A DNA stretch of 58,074 nucleotides from Bacteroidetes bacterium OLB9 (GCA_001567255.1 LNBW01000043.1:1-58074); one strand, 5' to 3'; shown: positions 17,459 through 28,395, counted from the first letter of the stretch. Made by a program: numbers and translations. The notes: a model not told the origin generated them from the sequence alone.

Positions 17459-18358
17459 TCAACCATTTAATGCTGCAGCACCACCAACGATCTCAGATAG
17501 TTCCTTAGTGATGGCCTCTTGACGCGCTTTATTATAGTTGATTTTCAGCTCCTTCATTAGTTCCTCAGCATTAGTAGTGGCATTATCCATGGCTGTCATA
17601 CGTGCACCGTGTTCAGAAGCATGATTATCCAAAACAAATTTATGAAACGTCGTTTGAAGGATACTAGGTATCAATTCACCAAGCAGAGATTCCTTATCTG
17701 GTTCAAAAATATAGTCAGCCCTCGATCTGATTGTTTCTTTCTTCTCCACTTCATCATTTACTCTGGCTACCGGTAAAAACTGAACTGCCACGGGGTGTTG
17801 TACAGCTGCATTTTTGAACTGGCCATAGCACACTTCAACTTTATCAAAGTCGCCACTAGCAAATTTATCCATTAGAATTTGAGAGACTTCAGCTACATGC
17901 TCAAAACTTAGATCTGAAAATAGGTCAACATATTCAGTGATCAACTGGCAGTCGCTATACTTTCTTTTCATCGCATCATAGCCTTTTTTACCAATAAAAA
18001 CTAGTGAAAGATGTCCTTCCTCGCGCTGTTGACTGTATTCTTCGGTCTTAAGGATCGCCTCTTTAATGATATTGGTATTAAAAGCACCACAGAGCCCTCT
18101 ATTGGAAGTGATAACGACAATAGCAACTTTTTTGACCTCTCTGATTGCAACATAGGGTGAATTGATATCACCATCCATGTTGGACACGATATTCTTCATG
18201 ATTTTATCGAGTCTATTAGCATAAGGTCGCATTTCAACAATGGCTTGTTGCGCTCTTCTCAACTTAGACGCAGAAACCATTTTCATGGCCTTTGTAATCT
18301 GTTGAGTGGACTGAACCGATTTAATTCTCTCCCGTACTTCTTTTAATTTTCCGGACAT
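17459..18358 (-). CDS. atpG: ATP synthase F1 gamma subunit
   Basis: 299 residues. MSGKLKEVRERIKSVQSTQQ followed by ITKAMKMVSASKLRRAQ is the conserved N-terminal helix of gamma, and the C-terminal helix contains RMTAMDNATTNAEEL. Gamma is the rotor shaft inside the alpha3beta3 head. It is the last gene of the B-E-F-H-A-G operon and ends just before the bidirectional terminator. Confidence 0.97.
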   Translation of the reverse strand: MSGKLKEVRERIKSVQSTQQITKAMKMVSASKLRRAQQAIVEMRPYANRLDKIMKNIVSNMDGDINSPYVAIREVKKVAIVVITSNRGLCGAFNTNIIKEAILKTEEYSQQREEGHLSLVFIGKKGYDAMKRKYSDCQLITEYVDLFSDLSFEHVAEVSQILMDKFASGDFDKVEVCYGQFKNAAVQHPVAVQFLPVARVNDEVEKKETIRSRADYIFEPDKESLLGELIPSILQTTFHKFVLDNHASEHGARMTAMDNATTNAEELMKELKINYNKARQEAITKELSEIVGGAAALNG

Positions 18359-18385
18359 GTTTATTTTTTAAATAATAATCAAAAA

Positions 18386-19969
18386 TTATTTAAACTGATC
18401 AGCTACTTCACCGCCTACCTTCTTGAGTACATTCAATACTTCGTCGGTAAGTTTGCCTTTTCTCAGTTCCTCCAGGGTGTCCGCATGTGAACGTTCCAAA
18501 GTCATCAGGAAAGTATCTTCAAACTCTCTGACTTTATTAACTGGAACATTTCTGAGCAAACCTTGAGTACCCAAATATATGATGGCTACCTGTTTTTCTA
18601 CAGATACCGGAGAGTACTGTGGTTGCTTAAGGATTTCTACGTTTCTCTTACCTTTTTCAAGAACGGACTGAGTAGCTGCGTCGAGGTCAGAACCAAACTT
18701 AGCAAAAGCTTCAAGTTCGCGGAATTGTGCCTGATCCAGTTTCAATGTACCAGCCACTTTCTTCATAGACTTGATCTGAGCATTACCACCTACCCTTGAT
18801 ACAGAGATACCCACATTGATAGCTGGTCTGATACCTGCATTGAAGAGGTTAGACTCTAGAAAGATCTGACCATCTGTGATAGAAATTACGTTGGTAGGAA
18901 TATATGCAGACACGTCACCTGCTTGAGTTTCGATGATAGGAAGTGCAGTTAGTGATCCGCCACCTTTGACAAGCCCTGCCTTACTAAGTGATTCAGGAAG
19001 GTCGTTCATATTTCTGGCAATGTCATCATTGGCGATGATTTTTGCGGCTCTTTCTAGTAATCTTGAGTGCAAGTAAAATACGTCACCTGGGTATGCTTCA
19101 CGTCCTGGTGGCCTTCTCAGCAACAGAGAAACCTCACGGTATGCAACTGCCTGTTTAGAAAGGTCATCATATATAATCAAGGCAGGCCTTCCAGTATCTC
19201 TAAAATATTCTCCAATTGCAGCGCCTGCGAAAGGAGCATAAAACTGAATAGGTGCTGGATCAGATGCAGAGGCAGCTACAATAGTTGTATAAGCCATTGC
19301 ACCACCTTCTTCAAGTGCTTTCATCACCTGAGCCACTGTTGATGCTTTCTGACCTGAAGCTACATAAATACAATATACTGGTTCTCCTCTGTCAAAAAAT
19401 TCTTTCTGGTTGATGATAGTATCAATTGCAATAGCTGTCTTGCCTGTCTGTCTATCACCGATGATCAACTCCCGCTGACCTCTACCGATTGGAATCATCG
19501 AATCTATCGCCTTGATACCAGTCTGGAGTGGCTCAGTAACCGGCTGTCTATAGATAACTCCCGGAGCTTTTCTTTCAATAGGCATTTCATAAGTAGTGCC
19601 TTGTATAGGGCCTTTACCATCTATCGGTTGTCCGAGTGGGTTCACTACTCTACCTACCATACCTTCACCTACTTGGATAGATGCGATACGTCTTGTTCTT
19701 TTTACAGTAGAACCTTCTTTGATACCATCGCCAGGACCCATTAATACGACACCTACGTTATCTTCTTCAAGGTTAAGAACGATTGCTTGCACTCCATTTT
19801 CAAACTCCACAAGTTCTCCTGCCTGTGCCTTTGAAAGGCCGTAAACTCTGGCGATACCGTCACCTACCTGGAGTACTGTACCTACTTCTTCCAGTTCTGT
19901 TTCTGTTTTAAATCCTGATAACTGTTGTTTCAGTATTGCGGTTATTTCATCAGGTTTTACATCAACCAT
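18386..19969 (-). CDS. atpA: ATP synthase F1 alpha subunit
   Basis: 527 residues. Visible signatures are the Walker [14 protein letters not shown], the alpha-specific Q in that loop, [16 protein letters not shown] (Walker B region) and [15 protein letters not shown]. It is the non-catalytic nucleotide-binding subunit of F1. It sits 27 bases upstream of atpG. atpD and atpC are not in this window. Confidence 0.98.
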   Translation of the reverse strand: MVDVKPDEITAILKQQLSGFKTETELEEVGTVLQVGDGIARVYGLSKAQAGELVEFENGVQAIVLNLEEDNVGVVLMGPGDGIKEGSTVKRTRRIASIQVGEGMVGRVVNPLGQPIDGKGPIQGTTYEMPIERKAPGVIYRQPVTEPLQTGIKAIDSMIPIGRGQRELIIGDRQTGKTAIAIDTIINQKEFFDRGEPVYCIYVASGQKASTVAQVMKALEEGGAMAYTTIVAASASDPAPIQFYAPFAGAAIGEYFRDTGRPALIIYDDLSKQAVAYREVSLLLRRPPGREAYPGDVFYLHSRLLERAAKIIANDDIARNMNDLPESLSKAGLVKGGGSLTALPIIETQAGDVSAYIPTNVISITDGQIFLESNLFNAGIRPAINVGISVSRVGGNAQIKSMKKVAGTLKLDQAQFRELEAFAKFGSDLDAATQSVLEKGKRNVEILKQPQYSPVSVEKQVAIIYLGTQGLLRNVPVNKVREFEDTFLMTLERSHADTLEELRKGKLTDEVLNVLKKVGGEVADQFK

Positions 19970-20010
19970 ATCTTAAATATTTATAATTTTTACTAAATGA
20001 TTTACTATTT

Positions 20011-20553
20011 TTAATTTGCTGTTAGTTCCTTTTTGAGATTTTCGAGTGTATGTGCCACGCTGGCATCATAAGACTTATCACCTATTTCTATAATAAAGCC
20101 GCCGATGATATCCGGATCTACTAAAGTATGAATATCTAGCTTGTCCATGGTTTCATTACTTGCCAGTAACTTGGCTTTAATTTCACTCAGCGCACTTTCA
20201 GTCATGGGTGCTGCTGTGGTTATTGTGACAGTCGAGATTCCTTTGATTTGCTTATACTGCTCGATAAATTCCTTGACAATCTCCTGAAGATATTCTTCTC
20301 TTCCTTTTTGAATTACAATTCTAAAAAATTCGAAAGTGGTTTTACTTATCTTACCGTCAAATACAGCATGGAAGACAGAACGTTTCTTGTCTGCACTGAT
20401 GATCGGAGATTTCAGAAAGAGGACTAATTCACGACTTTGCAAGGCACCTAAAAAATAGTCCATATCTTTTTTAACAGTCTCTAACTCTCCACGCTCAGAA
20501 GCTAGCTCAATGAGCGATTTGGCATATCTGGCTGTTACTCTGCTTATTGACAT
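20011..20553 (-). CDS. atpH: ATP synthase F1 delta subunit
   Basis: 180 residues. ISRVTARYAKSLIELASERG at the N-terminus and the C-terminal LDIHTLVDPDIIGGFIIEIGD are standard for the OSCP/delta family. Delta links F1 to the b-subunit stator. It sits between atpF and atpA. Confidence 0.95.
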   Translation of the reverse strand: MSISRVTARYAKSLIELASERGELETVKKDMDYFLGALQSRELVLFLKSPIISADKKRSVFHAVFDGKISKTTFEFFRIVIQKGREEYLQEIVKEFIEQYKQIKGISTVTITTAAPMTESALSEIKAKLLASNETMDKLDIHTLVDPDIIGGFIIEIGDKSYDASVAHTLENLKKELTAN

Positions 20554-20587
20554 TTTAATTCATTTTAGACTTTGGGAAGTATAAAAA

Positions 20588-21103
20588 TTAGTTCAGGTTG
20601 ATCTCTTTGACTAGATTATTGACAAAATTCTCCTGCTCTGCATTGCCTTTCAACTCTTTTCTGATTACTTTTTCAGCGATGGTTAGTGCCATTGCGCCTA
20701 CTTCATTTTTAACTTCTGCAAAGGCTACTTTTTTCTGATTTTCGATATCAACTTTAGCACTATTGATAAGGTGATTGGCTTCTTCCTTCGCCTTATCTTT
20801 TGCCTCTGCGATAATCTGATTTTTCATGTCACGGGCTTCTTGTAAGATCTTAGATCGTTCTTCACGAGCCTCAGCCAGTAATTTTTCATTCTCAGCCTTC
20901 ATATTAGCCATTTCAGCTCTTGTATTTTTAGCGGCATCCATGGCATCCTGGATGTCAACCTCTCTTTTTTCAAGTGCTTCCATGATAGGTCGGAATGCAA
21001 ATTTTCCTACAATAAACCAGAATAATAAGAAAATAACTAATGACCAGATGGCGAGACCCGGTGTAGGTTGAAAAGGTGTAAAAGTAACTAAGGTAAACAA
21101 CAT
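20588..21103 (-). CDS. atpF: ATP synthase Fo subunit b
   Basis: 171 residues: one N-terminal membrane helix (GLAIWSLVIFLLFWFIVGKF) and a long charged, Ala/Glu/Lys-rich helix that forms the peripheral stalk. It lies in the expected place between atpE and atpH. Confidence 0.95.
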   Translation of the reverse strand: MLFTLVTFTPFQPTPGLAIWSLVIFLLFWFIVGKFAFRPIMEALEKREVDIQDAMDAAKNTRAEMANMKAENEKLLAEAREERSKILQEARDMKNQIIAEAKDKAKEEANHLINSAKVDIENQKKVAFAEVKNEVGAMALTIAEKVIRKELKGNAEQENFVNNLVKEINLN

Positions 21104-21216
21104 ATACTTTACAAATTTATATTTTTTACTATTAGATAATATTTCAAATTTTTAAAAGAAAGATTGCTCGGCCAACCGCTCTGCAATCTCACTTTTTCGT
21201 TTTGTCCTCAGTCTTA

Positions 21217-21435
<219 letters not shown>

Positions 21436-21472
21436 TTATGGTTTAAAAAAATAATTTACTCAAAATTTATCT

Positions 21473-22696
21473 TTAATGATGAATACTCTCAACATGATCG
21501 TGATCTACTTCTTCAATAGCTGCCCCGATATAGGATGCGGCAAGAATTGTAAATACAAACGCCTGTACAAAAGCAACAATCAATTCAATGGTCATCATAA
21601 ACATCGTCAACGGCACAGATAAGAACGTTCCTACCGTACTGCCTGCGAGACTTTCACCTGACTTACCAAATATGAATATCAGTCCTATAAAACTTAATAC
21701 TGCAATATGACCTGCTGAAATGTTACCGGCCAAACGAAGCGTCAATGTCAAAGGCTTAATAAACAATCCCATTACTTCAACAGCAGCAAGCAAGATTCTG
21801 ATCGGAATCGGCACACCCGGCATCCAGAAGATATGACTCCAGTAATGCTTGTTTCCATTGATGTTTACTACGATGAAAACAATAATAGCCAACACCATTG
21901 TCACTGTAAGGCTACCGGTGATATTTGAGCCGCCTAAGAAAGGTATCTGTCCGAATAGATTCAAACCTAAAATGAAGAAGAATAGACTCAATAAAAATGG
22001 AAAGTACTTTTTATAATTCTTGCCCAAGAACGGTACAGCTACATCATCTCTGATGAAGATCACTAATGGTTCAAGTACACCCTGAACTCCTTTTGGAGCT
22101 CTATCGGGATTATTCTTATAGGCTACTGCCGCCTTTCTGAATAACCAGAACAAAAGAAGAGATACCAGAATCATAGATATCACATTTTTCGTTGGTGAAA
22201 AATCCATGAAAGAAGTAATCCCGCCTCCAAGAATACCTCCATCCAAAGTTGACCTGGCATCTAATCTATATGATCTTGCTTGGTAAAGGACATAGTGAAT
22301 GTCTTTGTCTTTACCATTTACTTTTTCTACCTTAGTTGAGAATCCATCGATTCTTGCCTGACCATTCATTGGAAATCCATGGTCATTGACTCTATATACA
22401 CTGCCGTGGTGCATCACATATCCATTGTAAGCTTGTGTGCCATCTTCATGAGCACCGACGCTAAATCTTGATGAGCTGAAAATATCCCATCCAGCATCAG
22501 ATTTTAATATCACAGGTAGCGGGATTCTAATAAAATCTAGAATACTATATACGTTAGCATCGCTGATATGGTGAAGTGCTGTCGCTCCCGGATCAAATGC
22601 AGCGTGACTGTCATGCCCATGTGCTCCTTCTTGAGAAAAAGGCTTATAAACGACTGTCAGTAATAAGAAAACAATAAAAAATATTCTGCTTTTCAT
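21473..22696 (-). CDS. atpB: ATP synthase Fo subunit a
   Basis: About 407 residues, much longer than the ~270 of E. coli. The start is the ATG at 22694-22696, as the preceding TTG is not needed. A signal peptide and a His-rich segment (EGAHGHDSHAAF) begin a ~150-residue extra-membrane domain, seen in other Bacteroidota AtpB. The usual membrane domain then carries the essential Arg in LTLTLRLAGNISAGH. It is the first gene of the operon. No atpI precedes it in this window. Confidence 0.95.
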   Translation of the reverse strand: MKSRIFFIVFLLLTVVYKPFSQEGAHGHDSHAAFDPGATALHHISDANVYSILDFIRIPLPVILKSDAGWDIFSSSRFSVGAHEDGTQAYNGYVMHHGSVYRVNDHGFPMNGQARIDGFSTKVEKVNGKDKDIHYVLYQARSYRLDARSTLDGGILGGGITSFMDFSPTKNVISMILVSLLLFWLFRKAAVAYKNNPDRAPKGVQGVLEPLVIFIRDDVAVPFLGKNYKKYFPFLLSLFFFILGLNLFGQIPFLGGSNITGSLTVTMVLAIIVFIVVNINGNKHYWSHIFWMPGVPIPIRILLAAVEVMGLFIKPLTLTLRLAGNISAGHIAVLSFIGLIFIFGKSGESLAGSTVGTFLSVPLTMFMMTIELIVAFVQAFVFTILAASYIGAAIEEVDHDHVESIHH

Positions 22697-22729
22697 CAAC
22701 CGCTATTGTGCTTGATTTAAAATTTCCCG

Positions 22730-22759
22730 CAAAGGTAAGAAAACAAAACATTATAACAA
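22730..22759 (-). promoter_or_regulatory. Promoter of the atpBEFHAG operon
   Basis: On the minus strand TTG (22757-22759) is followed by 19 bases and TACCTTTG (22730-22737), a good TAnnTTTG box 33 bases before the atpB start. Confidence 0.65.
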
Positions 22760-23029
22760 TAGTATTGATACTCTTTTATTTACAGAATTTTAGGAGCCAA
22801 AAAATATAAGATCTCTATAGCTGGATGCAGAATTCCTACAAAATAATAATAGCGATTCTGTAATATTTTGATAGGATACAAAATATAAATTAAATATTTT
22901 ATACTATGAAAAATATTATTTTGTTGCGAAATAAAATTTTAAACACTCCCTGATAAGATGTCCATTTGAAAACTTTACATTATTATGATGATTCATGATT
23001 CTAATTGTGTGGTTACATGGCTACTTTTA

Positions 23030-23037
23030 TATCTTTG
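23030..23037 (+). promoter_or_regulatory. -7 box (TATCTTTG) for the TonB-domain gene
   Basis: TATCTTTG with TTG 22 bases upstream (23005-23007), 58 bases before the start codon. The rest of the 22760-23095 gap is AT-rich and holds nothing else I recognise. Confidence 0.5.
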
Positions 23038-23095
23038 CATAGCAATTATGATGTTATTGATTTTTTTAAATATGGCATTACGATAAAAATCTTAA

Positions 23096-23560
23096 ATGAA
23101 ACCAAAGAAAAAAAGCGAAAACTTTATCAAGCAACCGTACTACGAAGGCGGCTACAAAGCTATGAAGGCTTTTATACAACAAAATCTTCAATACCCTGAA
23201 TCCTCAGCAAGAAGTGGAGTTGAAGGACAAGTTCATCTTAGATATGATATTAATATTCACGGAGAAGTCACTGATGTAAAAGTGATTGGTGGGTTAGACA
23301 TGGCATGTGATGCTGAAGCTATTAGAATCGTTAAAATGCTGAAATTTATCGTGCCAAAAAATCCGAGAAACCTGAAAATTATATTTCACAAAACGATGAC
23401 TATTCATTTTAGAATAGGCAAAAGCATACAGCCCCAAGCTGATAAAGACAGCGAAATAGTAATACAGCCCAGAATCAATTATACAATCATCACTGAAAAA
23501 CCAACAGCAAAACCAGAGCCCCAAAAGACGACTTATTCTTACACTATTAAGCTGTCTTAG
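23096..23560 (+). CDS. TonB C-terminal domain protein without membrane anchor
   Basis: 154 residues. Residues ~20-105 form a TonB C-terminal domain (FIQQNLQYPESSARSGVEGQ, then VHLRYDINIHGEVTDVKVIGG and the AEAIRIVKMLKF helix). A TonB normally has an N-terminal membrane helix and a Pro-rich linker. Here the domain starts at once and no signal is present, so it may be a cytosolic or truncated paralogue. The tail is Pro/Lys/Thr-rich. It converges with nhaC and overlaps its end by 14 bases. Confidence 0.78.
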   Translation: MKPKKKSENFIKQPYYEGGYKAMKAFIQQNLQYPESSARSGVEGQVHLRYDINIHGEVTDVKVIGGLDMACDAEAIRIVKMLKFIVPKNPRNLKIIFHKTMTIHFRIGKSIQPQADKDSEIVIQPRINYTIITEKPTAKPEPQKTTYSYTIKLS

Positions 23561-25034
23561 GATTGATTTTTCTTATTTTATAACCTAGACCAGCTACGAT
23601 GAGTGTAATAATCGGACTAACCCAGTTGAAAATAGCATACATAAAATATTCGCCGGTAGCCACACCCAGAACCCCGGAGTTATAAGCTCCACAAGTATTC
23701 CACGGTACGAGCACTGAAGTTACTGTTCCACTGTCTTCAAGTGTTCGACTTAAGTTGACCGGATGAAGACCTCTATCTTCATAGGCTTTTTTGTACATTT
23801 TGCCTGGAATGACTATGGCCAGATATTGATCTGAAGCGGTAGTATTCATAAATATGCACGACATCACTGTACTGGTAAAAAGACCGAAAACAGAATGGAA
23901 CATTTTTAATAATGCCTTGCTAATGATGGAAAGTGCACCTATTGCTTCCATCACTCCTCCAAAGACCATTGCGCTAAGTATCAGCCAGATGGTCTGAAGC
24001 ATACCTCCCATACCACCGCTAGAAAATAGGTCGCTCAGTTCTTCATTGGACGTATGCACATTTACACTTGTGGTCAATGCATTGATGATGCCTTTGTAGG
24101 CTGTGTTGAAATCGAGGACATTGCCTCCTGCTACCTGAACAACAACATCAGGCTGGGCTATAATTGCTGCTATTCCTCCCAGTATTGCTCCTGTCATAAG
24201 TGCAATAAGTGGGCTTGTTTTTTTTATGATCATAAAAATGACTACCAGCGGCACTATAAATAACCATGCGCTCACATTAAAAGAGGTACTAATAGCATTC
24301 AGTTTATCGTGAACGTCTGCTACGCCTTGCCCCGGCAAATACAAACCGGCTATGATGAAAAATAAAATGGCGATGGTCAGCGAAGGAATGGTGGTAATCA
24401 GCATATACTGAATATGCTCAAACAACTTTGAACCAGCCATTGCTGGTGCTAAATTTGTTGTATCAGATAGCGGTGAAATTTTGTCACCAAAATAAGCACC
24501 GGACAATACTGCTCCAGCTGTCATTCCGGGAGCAATGCCCATTGTATTGCCTATCCCAATCAAAGCGATGCCAACTGTTGCACTGGTGGACCATGAGCTG
24601 CCCGTAGCCAGTGAGACAAGTGAACAAATTATAATCGATGCTGTGAGAAAGAACTTGGGTGAAAGTAATTCCAAACCATAATAAATCATAGTGGGTATGA
24701 TACCGCTGATTAACCAGGTTCCTGCTAGTGCGCCTACCATTAAAAGAATCAATATGGCTTCAGAAGTGGATTTAATATTTTGGCTGACTTCCTCCATCAT
24801 CTGAGCATAGGTGACCTTATTTCTAAAGCCAACAATGGCAGCCACTGCAGCACCCATGAGCAAAATAAATTGATTGCTTCCGGTTAGTGCATTATCACCA
24901 TAAATGAAGATATTATAAGCAAGTAAACATACCAGAACTATGATGGGTATCAGCGCCTCCCAAATATTGAGTTCTTTGTTGATGATGATTTCTCTGTCTT
25001 CTAGGGTTTCGGGTATGATGTCCTCGCTTTTCAT
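23547..25034 (-). CDS. nhaC: Na+/H+ antiporter, NhaC family
   Basis: 495 residues with about eleven hydrophobic segments. Family hallmarks include SLATGSSWSTSATVGIALIG, SGAYFGDKISPLSDTTNLAP and VPWNTCGAYNSGVLGVATG. NhaC exchanges internal Na+ for H+ across the inner membrane. It is a single gene and overlaps the convergent TonB-domain gene at the 3' end. Confidence 0.9.
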   Translation of the reverse strand: MKSEDIIPETLEDREIIINKELNIWEALIPIIVLVCLLAYNIFIYGDNALTGSNQFILLMGAAVAAIVGFRNKVTYAQMMEEVSQNIKSTSEAILILLMVGALAGTWLISGIIPTMIYYGLELLSPKFFLTASIIICSLVSLATGSSWSTSATVGIALIGIGNTMGIAPGMTAGAVLSGAYFGDKISPLSDTTNLAPAMAGSKLFEHIQYMLITTIPSLTIAILFFIIAGLYLPGQGVADVHDKLNAISTSFNVSAWLFIVPLVVIFMIIKKTSPLIALMTGAILGGIAAIIAQPDVVVQVAGGNVLDFNTAYKGIINALTTSVNVHTSNEELSDLFSSGGMGGMLQTIWLILSAMVFGGVMEAIGALSIISKALLKMFHSVFGLFTSTVMSCIFMNTTASDQYLAIVIPGKMYKKAYEDRGLHPVNLSRTLEDSGTVTSVLVPWNTCGAYNSGVLGVATGEYFMYAIFNWVSPIITLIVAGLGYKIRKINPKTA

Positions 25035-25285
25035 TTTTCTACAGATTAGGTTTAGTTATCATAATAAATCCAACACTCAACGTTACAGCACTTCAAATTT
25101 TGAATATTGTTTCAGCCTCAACGATCGGGTACAAATTCAAAATAAATCAGGTTTGATACTCGTAAAAGTAAATTATAATTAGCACAAATAAATAAAAACT
25201 TTATGATTTTATTAAACAAACCAAAGAATAAATCACAATCAACGGTATGTCTGAAAACAAAGTATGGTTAAACCCAGATAGCGCA

Positions 25286-25465
25286 TTAAACCCAAATTGC
25301 ACATTAGATTTTGTTGCGAGGGGCATTGATACAAATTTCGATGAGGCTCAGTGTTTTTATCCGGCATGCATGACTGTACGATGTCGAGGACAGAAAAACG
25401 AGTACCACAATAGATGTATAGCAGCTCTTTTATGTAGTAATTTTCTAGTACATAATTAGGGTTAA
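25286..25465. repeat. ~180-bp MITE-like repeat, copy 2
   Basis: The left terminus is TTAAACCCAAATTGCACATT and the right terminus, complemented, is TTAACCCTAATTATGTACTA. The interior matches copies 1 and 3. The minus-strand frame is intact and longer here (KELLYIYCGTRFSVLDIVQ). A second TTAAACCC lies just outside, at 25268. A 15-bp palindrome (ATGATGGACCATCAT, 25469-25483) follows directly. The remaining 25035-25642 gap has no gene. Confidence 0.75.
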
Positions 25466-25642
25466 AACATGATGGACCATCATCAACAGGTAAAGAATGA
25501 GGTGGAGGATCCATTATTTGCCTTTTCGCTTCGAAAACTCAAAGCGCAGCTACATTTAAACTAAAAGAATACAAGGAAAGCTCGATGATGTCAACAATCT
25601 CCTCTCACATGGAGCCTTCTTCAGCCATCATATGTAAATCGC

Positions 25643-28369
25643 TTAAAAGTCAAACTCAATAGTATCACCGGGTTTGTATCCGGGTTTTGTTTTATCAATG
25701 TCTGATGTAGGAGGCTGAGGGTCATGCTTTTGGTCTGTCTCAGGTCGAGGCTCTGAATGAGTGCTTTCTGACGCCATAGCCTTCGTATCAATGGGATGAT
25801 TGCTGTCGGTCAGAGATGACTCCTCTGTACGCTCCACAGCATCTGCGATTTTGACCAGTTCTACATCGGTCAACTTACCATCGATGAGTTTATTGCCCAA
25901 TGCTTTCCACCCTTTGATGTCGATAAATTCTGACAAAAAGACTTCTTTTTCTTCCTTTACTTTTCCGACTTTGTAGGTACATTTTACCATTGGCTGTGGT
26001 TGCAAAGTCGCAAAATACAACTTGGTTCCTGGTGTTTCCGGTAGAAAAACAAATTTCTGGTCTTGAGTGCTCGTTTCAATTTTGAATCGTTTGACCATCG
26101 TCCATCCTTTTTCGCCTTCGTAATAGACGGCTGATATTACGCTGTTGTCATCAAAATTGCCAATCTCCACAATATTGTTGACATCATATTTTTTGGTCAG
26201 GTCGAGATCATTCACTTCATAAGCGCCATCTTTATAGACCGTAAGCAATTTACTTCCGGTGTCAAAATCGCCAAGGTATTTGCCTCTTTCGTCCTGATTG
26301 AGCTTGCCGCTGACTTCGTCCATGTAGATTTTCATGGCACCTAGTGATGACTTTCCGACGGATACCTGAGTGATTTTCCTAATAGGGTATTTAGTGACCG
26401 TATTTCCTTGCGCATTTCGACCTTTGATAGCAAGATCAGCAAAGTCAAATTCAAAGGACTTCTTTTTAGCTGATGAGCTCTGTGTGAGTTGAATATTGAC
26501 AATCTCTGATTCTCCGTTAGGATTGGAGGTAAAATATAATAATTTGGATCCTTTGGTGCCCTGTGTCAGATCGTATTCCTTGTCTCTGGTGATAGCAGTA
26601 ACATTAAATCGCTTGGCAAAAGATTTTCCACTCTTGCCGTCAAGGTAGATCAGATTGTAAGTCGTCCTATCGTCGGATTTGAGCCAGACCGCTGCATGGA
26701 TGATATTTTTCCCAACAAATACTTTATCATCGATACGCACTACTTTAAAAGTACCATCTTTAGTAAAGGCGATGATATCTGCAATATCTGAACAGTCACA
26801 AATGAATTCGTCCTTTTTCATGCCCATACCGATGAAACCTTCTTCGCGGTTGACATAGAGTTTGGCATTATTAGCGACGACTTCCTTGATTTCTATGGTG
26901 TCAAATGAGGTGATTTCTGTCTTGCGTTCCCGACCTTTACCATACTTTTCTAGCAATCGCTCAAAGTAAGCTATCGCAAATTCAGTAAGATGCTCCAGGT
27001 CGTATTTGACCTGCTCAAGCTCAGCAAGTAACTGAGTCATTATCTCGTCTGCCTTAAACTTATTGTACTTAGAGATGCGCTTGATCTTGATCTCTGTGAG
27101 CTTGATGATGTCATCCTCGGTGATGTCTCTCATCAGGAGTAGCCGATTATCTCCATGTTTCAACGGGTCTGAAGGCGTGGCTACATACTTTCTCAGACCT
27201 TCATCTATCGTTGTAATGACTTCTTCAAAGCTTTCACACTCTTCGATATCACGATAGATACGCTCCTCGATAAAGATTTTTTCAAGACTGGCGTGGTGCC
27301 ATTTTTCTTCCAGTTCTCCCTTTTTAATTTCTAGCTCACGACGCAGCAGCTCTTTTGTTTGCATCGTTGAGATGTTGAGAATTTCAGATACAGACAGAAA
27401 GTGCGGCTTATTATCTACAATGACACAAGCATTAGGAGAATAGGACACTTCACAGTCTGTAAAGGCATACAGCGCGTCGATAGTCACGTCAGGAGATACA
27501 CCCGGCATAAGTTCGAGCTGGATTTCTACATCTTTAGCTGTGTTGTCACTGACTTTTTTTATTTTTATCTGACCTTTGTCATTGGCTTTCAAGATAGACT
27601 CAATGAGCGAGTTGGTCGTAACACCATACGGAAGCTCGACAATATTGAGTATGTTTTTATCTACTTGCTGAATTTTTGCTCTGATTTTTACTTTTCCTCC
27701 ACGGTGACCGTCCTGATAATCAGAAACATCTATCATTCCTCCGGTAAAAAAGTCGGGATAGAGTGTGAATTTTTTATTTTGAAGGATTTTGATTGAAGCC
27801 TGCAATAATTCTATAAAGTTGTGTGGCAAGATCTTGGTCGAAAGACCGACAGCTATACCTTCTACACCTTGTGATAGCACAAGTGGAAACTTGACAGGGA
27901 GTGTCACCGGCTCTTTCTTCCTTCCATCATAGGTAAGTTGCCATTCGGTCGTCTGAGGATTGAATAAAACCTCGAGGGCAAATTTTGTCAGTCTTGCTTC
28001 AATATATCTTGGCGCTGCTGCCGAGTCACCTGTACGCACATCGCCCCAGTTTCCTTGACAGTCTATCAGCAGATCTTTTTGACCTAGATTGACCAGTGCA
28101 TCACCAATGGCTGCATCACCATGTGGATGATACTGCATCGTCTGTCCGATGATATTGGCTACTTTGTGATACCTGCCATCATCCATTTCTTTCATCGCAT
28201 GGAGGATTCTACGCTGTACCGGTTTAAGTCCGTCATCAATATCTGGAACAGCCCTTTCTAATATAACATAAGAGGCATAATCCAAAAAATACTCTTTGTA
28301 CATGCCATTAAGGGTGATCAATTCTCCGCCTTCGTTAGTCTTGCCGCTGTTGATAGTGTCTTCGCTCAT
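25643..28369 (-). CDS. parC: DNA topoisomerase IV subunit A
   Basis: 908 residues. The N-terminal breakage-reunion domain has GLKPVQRRILHAM, YHPHGDAAIGDALV and the catalytic Tyr in AAPRYIEARLT. The C-terminal beta-propeller is present but divergent, and the last ~70 residues are acidic and low-complexity. Length and layout match the Bacteroidota ParC rather than GyrA. It decatenates chromosomes with ParE. The quinolone-contact position (Ser after HPHGD in E. coli) is Ala. It marks the core boundary left of the defence island. Confidence 0.9.
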   Translation of the reverse strand: MSEDTINSGKTNEGGELITLNGMYKEYFLDYASYVILERAVPDIDDGLKPVQRRILHAMKEMDDGRYHKVANIIGQTMQYHPHGDAAIGDALVNLGQKDLLIDCQGNWGDVRTGDSAAAPRYIEARLTKFALEVLFNPQTTEWQLTYDGRKKEPVTLPVKFPLVLSQGVEGIAVGLSTKILPHNFIELLQASIKILQNKKFTLYPDFFTGGMIDVSDYQDGHRGGKVKIRAKIQQVDKNILNIVELPYGVTTNSLIESILKANDKGQIKIKKVSDNTAKDVEIQLELMPGVSPDVTIDALYAFTDCEVSYSPNACVIVDNKPHFLSVSEILNISTMQTKELLRRELEIKKGELEEKWHHASLEKIFIEERIYRDIEECESFEEVITTIDEGLRKYVATPSDPLKHGDNRLLLMRDITEDDIIKLTEIKIKRISKYNKFKADEIMTQLLAELEQVKYDLEHLTEFAIAYFERLLEKYGKGRERKTEITSFDTIEIKEVVANNAKLYVNREEGFIGMGMKKDEFICDCSDIADIIAFTKDGTFKVVRIDDKVFVGKNIIHAAVWLKSDDRTTYNLIYLDGKSGKSFAKRFNVTAITRDKEYDLTQGTKGSKLLYFTSNPNGESEIVNIQLTQSSSAKKKSFEFDFADLAIKGRNAQGNTVTKYPIRKITQVSVGKSSLGAMKIYMDEVSGKLNQDERGKYLGDFDTGSKLLTVYKDGAYEVNDLDLTKKYDVNNIVEIGNFDDNSVISAVYYEGEKGWTMVKRFKIETSTQDQKFVFLPETPGTKLYFATLQPQPMVKCTYKVGKVKEEKEVFLSEFIDIKGWKALGNKLIDGKLTDVELVKIADAVERTEESSLTDSNHPIDTKAMASESTHSEPRPETDQKHDPQPPTSDIDKTKPGYKPGDTIEFDF

Positions 28370-28395
28370 CTACGATCATGTAGTATAAATAAGTG

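Noticed and set aside
25239..25514. 91-codon minus-strand frame in the nhaC-parC gap, and its counterpart at 45916-46137
   Set aside because: Both frames are mainly the shared frame of the MITE-like repeat extended by chance at the ends. I report them as repeats, not as genes.
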